Positions 45,760-46,344 of a DNA stretch of 46,344 nucleotides are shown piece by piece (position 1 is the stretch's first letter; every line of letters starts with the position of its first letter). The notes beneath the pieces were generated by a model that had not been told where the DNA came from, did not search any database, and was given only the letters and a program-made list of their open reading frames with translations. The position numbers and the translations under genes are program-made. Origin of the DNA: an uncultured Actinoplanes sp. (GTDB taxonomy: Bacteria > Actinomycetota > Actinomycetes > Mycobacteriales > Micromonosporaceae); the NCBI RefSeq assembly GCF_934643405.1, contig NZ_CAKUCL010000031.1, positions 1-46,344 of the forward strand, written 5' to 3'.

Positions 45760-46344
45760 TCAATGGATCCGGAGACCGTCCAAGGCGAACGCCAGGACCC
45801 GGGCGCGCTGTTCGTCGTCGACGAACGTTGCGGATGTCAGGCCCGAAACCATCCGCAGCAGGTCGTCGAAGCTGGCGTCGGGGCGGACCTCACCTGCCTC
45901 CTGAGCGCGCTTCAGCAGCGGCTCGCCGGCCTGGTATATCGTTTCGCGGGAGGAGCGGAACATCGCTGACTCGCGGTTGAGGGCCTCGATGATGGCGCGC
46001 TTGGTGCCCACGTATTCGACGAAACGCTGCAGCCAGGTGGTCAGCGCCTCCCATGCCGGCAAGGCCGCGACGGCGTCGGCGGCGACGCTCAGCTGGTTGA
46101 TCTCGTCGACGTAGACGGCCTCGAAAAGGTCCTGCCTGGTGGGGAAATTCCGGTAGAGCGTGCCGATGCCGACGCCCGCGCGCCTCGCTATGTCCTCCAA
46201 CGAGGTCTCGGTGCCGTTCTCGGCGAAGGCCTCGCGGGCGGCAGCCAGCAAGGCGTCGAAATTGCGTCGCGCGTCGGCGCGCTGAGGCCGCCGGACGGCG
46301 ACAGGCGACGACGCGGCAGGCGAAGCAGCAACCGACGCCGCGGC
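45760..46344 (-). CDS. TetR-family transcriptional regulator, 5' end beyond the right edge
   Basis: 195 visible residues; the frame stays open to the window edge and no in-frame ATG or GTG occurs in the last 31 codons. The true start is therefore outside. The visible N-terminus RPQRADARRNFDALLAAAREAFAENGTETSLEDIARRAGVGIGTLYRNFPTRQDLFEAVY is a classical TetR helix-turn-helix. The ligand-binding domain follows to the TGA. Convergent with the oxidoreductase; its target is probably to the right of the window. Confidence 0.92.
   Translation of the reverse strand, partial: AAASVAASPAASSPVAVRRPQRADARRNFDALLAAAREAFAENGTETSLEDIARRAGVGIGTLYRNFPTRQDLFEAVYVDEINQLSVAADAVAALPAWEALTTWLQRFVEYVGTKRAIIEALNRESAMFRSSRETIYQAGEPLLKRAQEAGEVRPDASFDDLLRMVSGLTSATFVDDEQRARVLAFALDGLRIH

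Noticed and set aside
45579..45980. 133-codon plus-strand frame
   Set aside because: Arg/Pro/Gly-rich and mostly antisense to the TetR gene; no Shine-Dalgarno sequence.

Overview
The window looks like chromosomal DNA of a high-GC Gram-positive actinomycete. Third codon positions are almost all G or C, many genes start with GTG, and neighbouring genes often share a 4-base GTGA or ATGA stop/start overlap. LuxR-type two-component pairs, a GlxA regulator, an MmyB-type regulator and a GntR-TetR fusion regulator are typical actinobacterial content. The overall look suggests Micromonosporaceae (Actinoplanes-like), but that is inference. I see no tRNA, rRNA, CRISPR array, transposase, phage gene or replication origin.

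Layout. (1) 1-8144: the edge of an unknown gene, then a minus-strand run DAGK-like lipid kinase > YihY/BrkB membrane protein > tandem double-PAP2 phosphatase > EEP hydrolase > secreted subtilisin. A plus-strand run DUF1990 > metallo-beta-lactamase fold > DedA diverges from it. Together these form a membrane/lipid-phosphate neighbourhood. (2) 8145-14736: a zinc-independent L36 gene (rpmJ type) behind a SigR-like promoter, a broken VOC gene, a two-component system with a cotranscribed polytopic membrane protein, a conserved Rossmann-type hypothetical protein, an APH-like kinase and an MmyB-type regulator. (3) 14737-19690: NmrA and epimerase-type NAD(P) enzymes, cysteine hydrolase plus GlxA regulator, HAD hydrolase and a MobA-like nucleotidyltransferase. 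(4) 19691-20339: a repeat-rich gap with three families of short direct repeats. (5) 20340-30031: KDG kinase/KDPG aldolase operon, FAD monooxygenase divergent from the GntR-TetR regulator, quinone oxidoreductase, methyltransferase, VOC protein, secreted PGRP amidase and TetR.

(6) 30083-38380 is carbohydrate-centred. It holds a CocE-type S15 hydrolase, a GH13 alpha-glucosidase, a GT4 glycosyltransferase with an unusual Pro/Ser/Ala insertion, and an overlapping operon of a second GT4, an alpha/alpha-barrel-like protein and a long GH130 protein. (7) 38381-41723: another repeat-rich gap, then a two-component system whose response regulator may carry a ~144-residue low-complexity N-terminal extension, and a YqeB-like membrane protein. 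(8) 41812-46344: a methyltransferase, then the most unusual gene of the window. This is a 466-residue Trp/Arg/Pro-rich protein built from ten 12-residue repeats followed by about nine 19-residue repeats, with three TTA codons, coupled by ATGA to a Gfo/Idh/MocA oxidoreductase. The window ends in a partial TetR gene.

The strongest candidates for undescribed biology are the two-repeat protein with its coupled oxidoreductase, the GT4/barrel/GH130 operon and the extended response regulator. Gene functions are read from motifs and general family knowledge only; no database search was possible.
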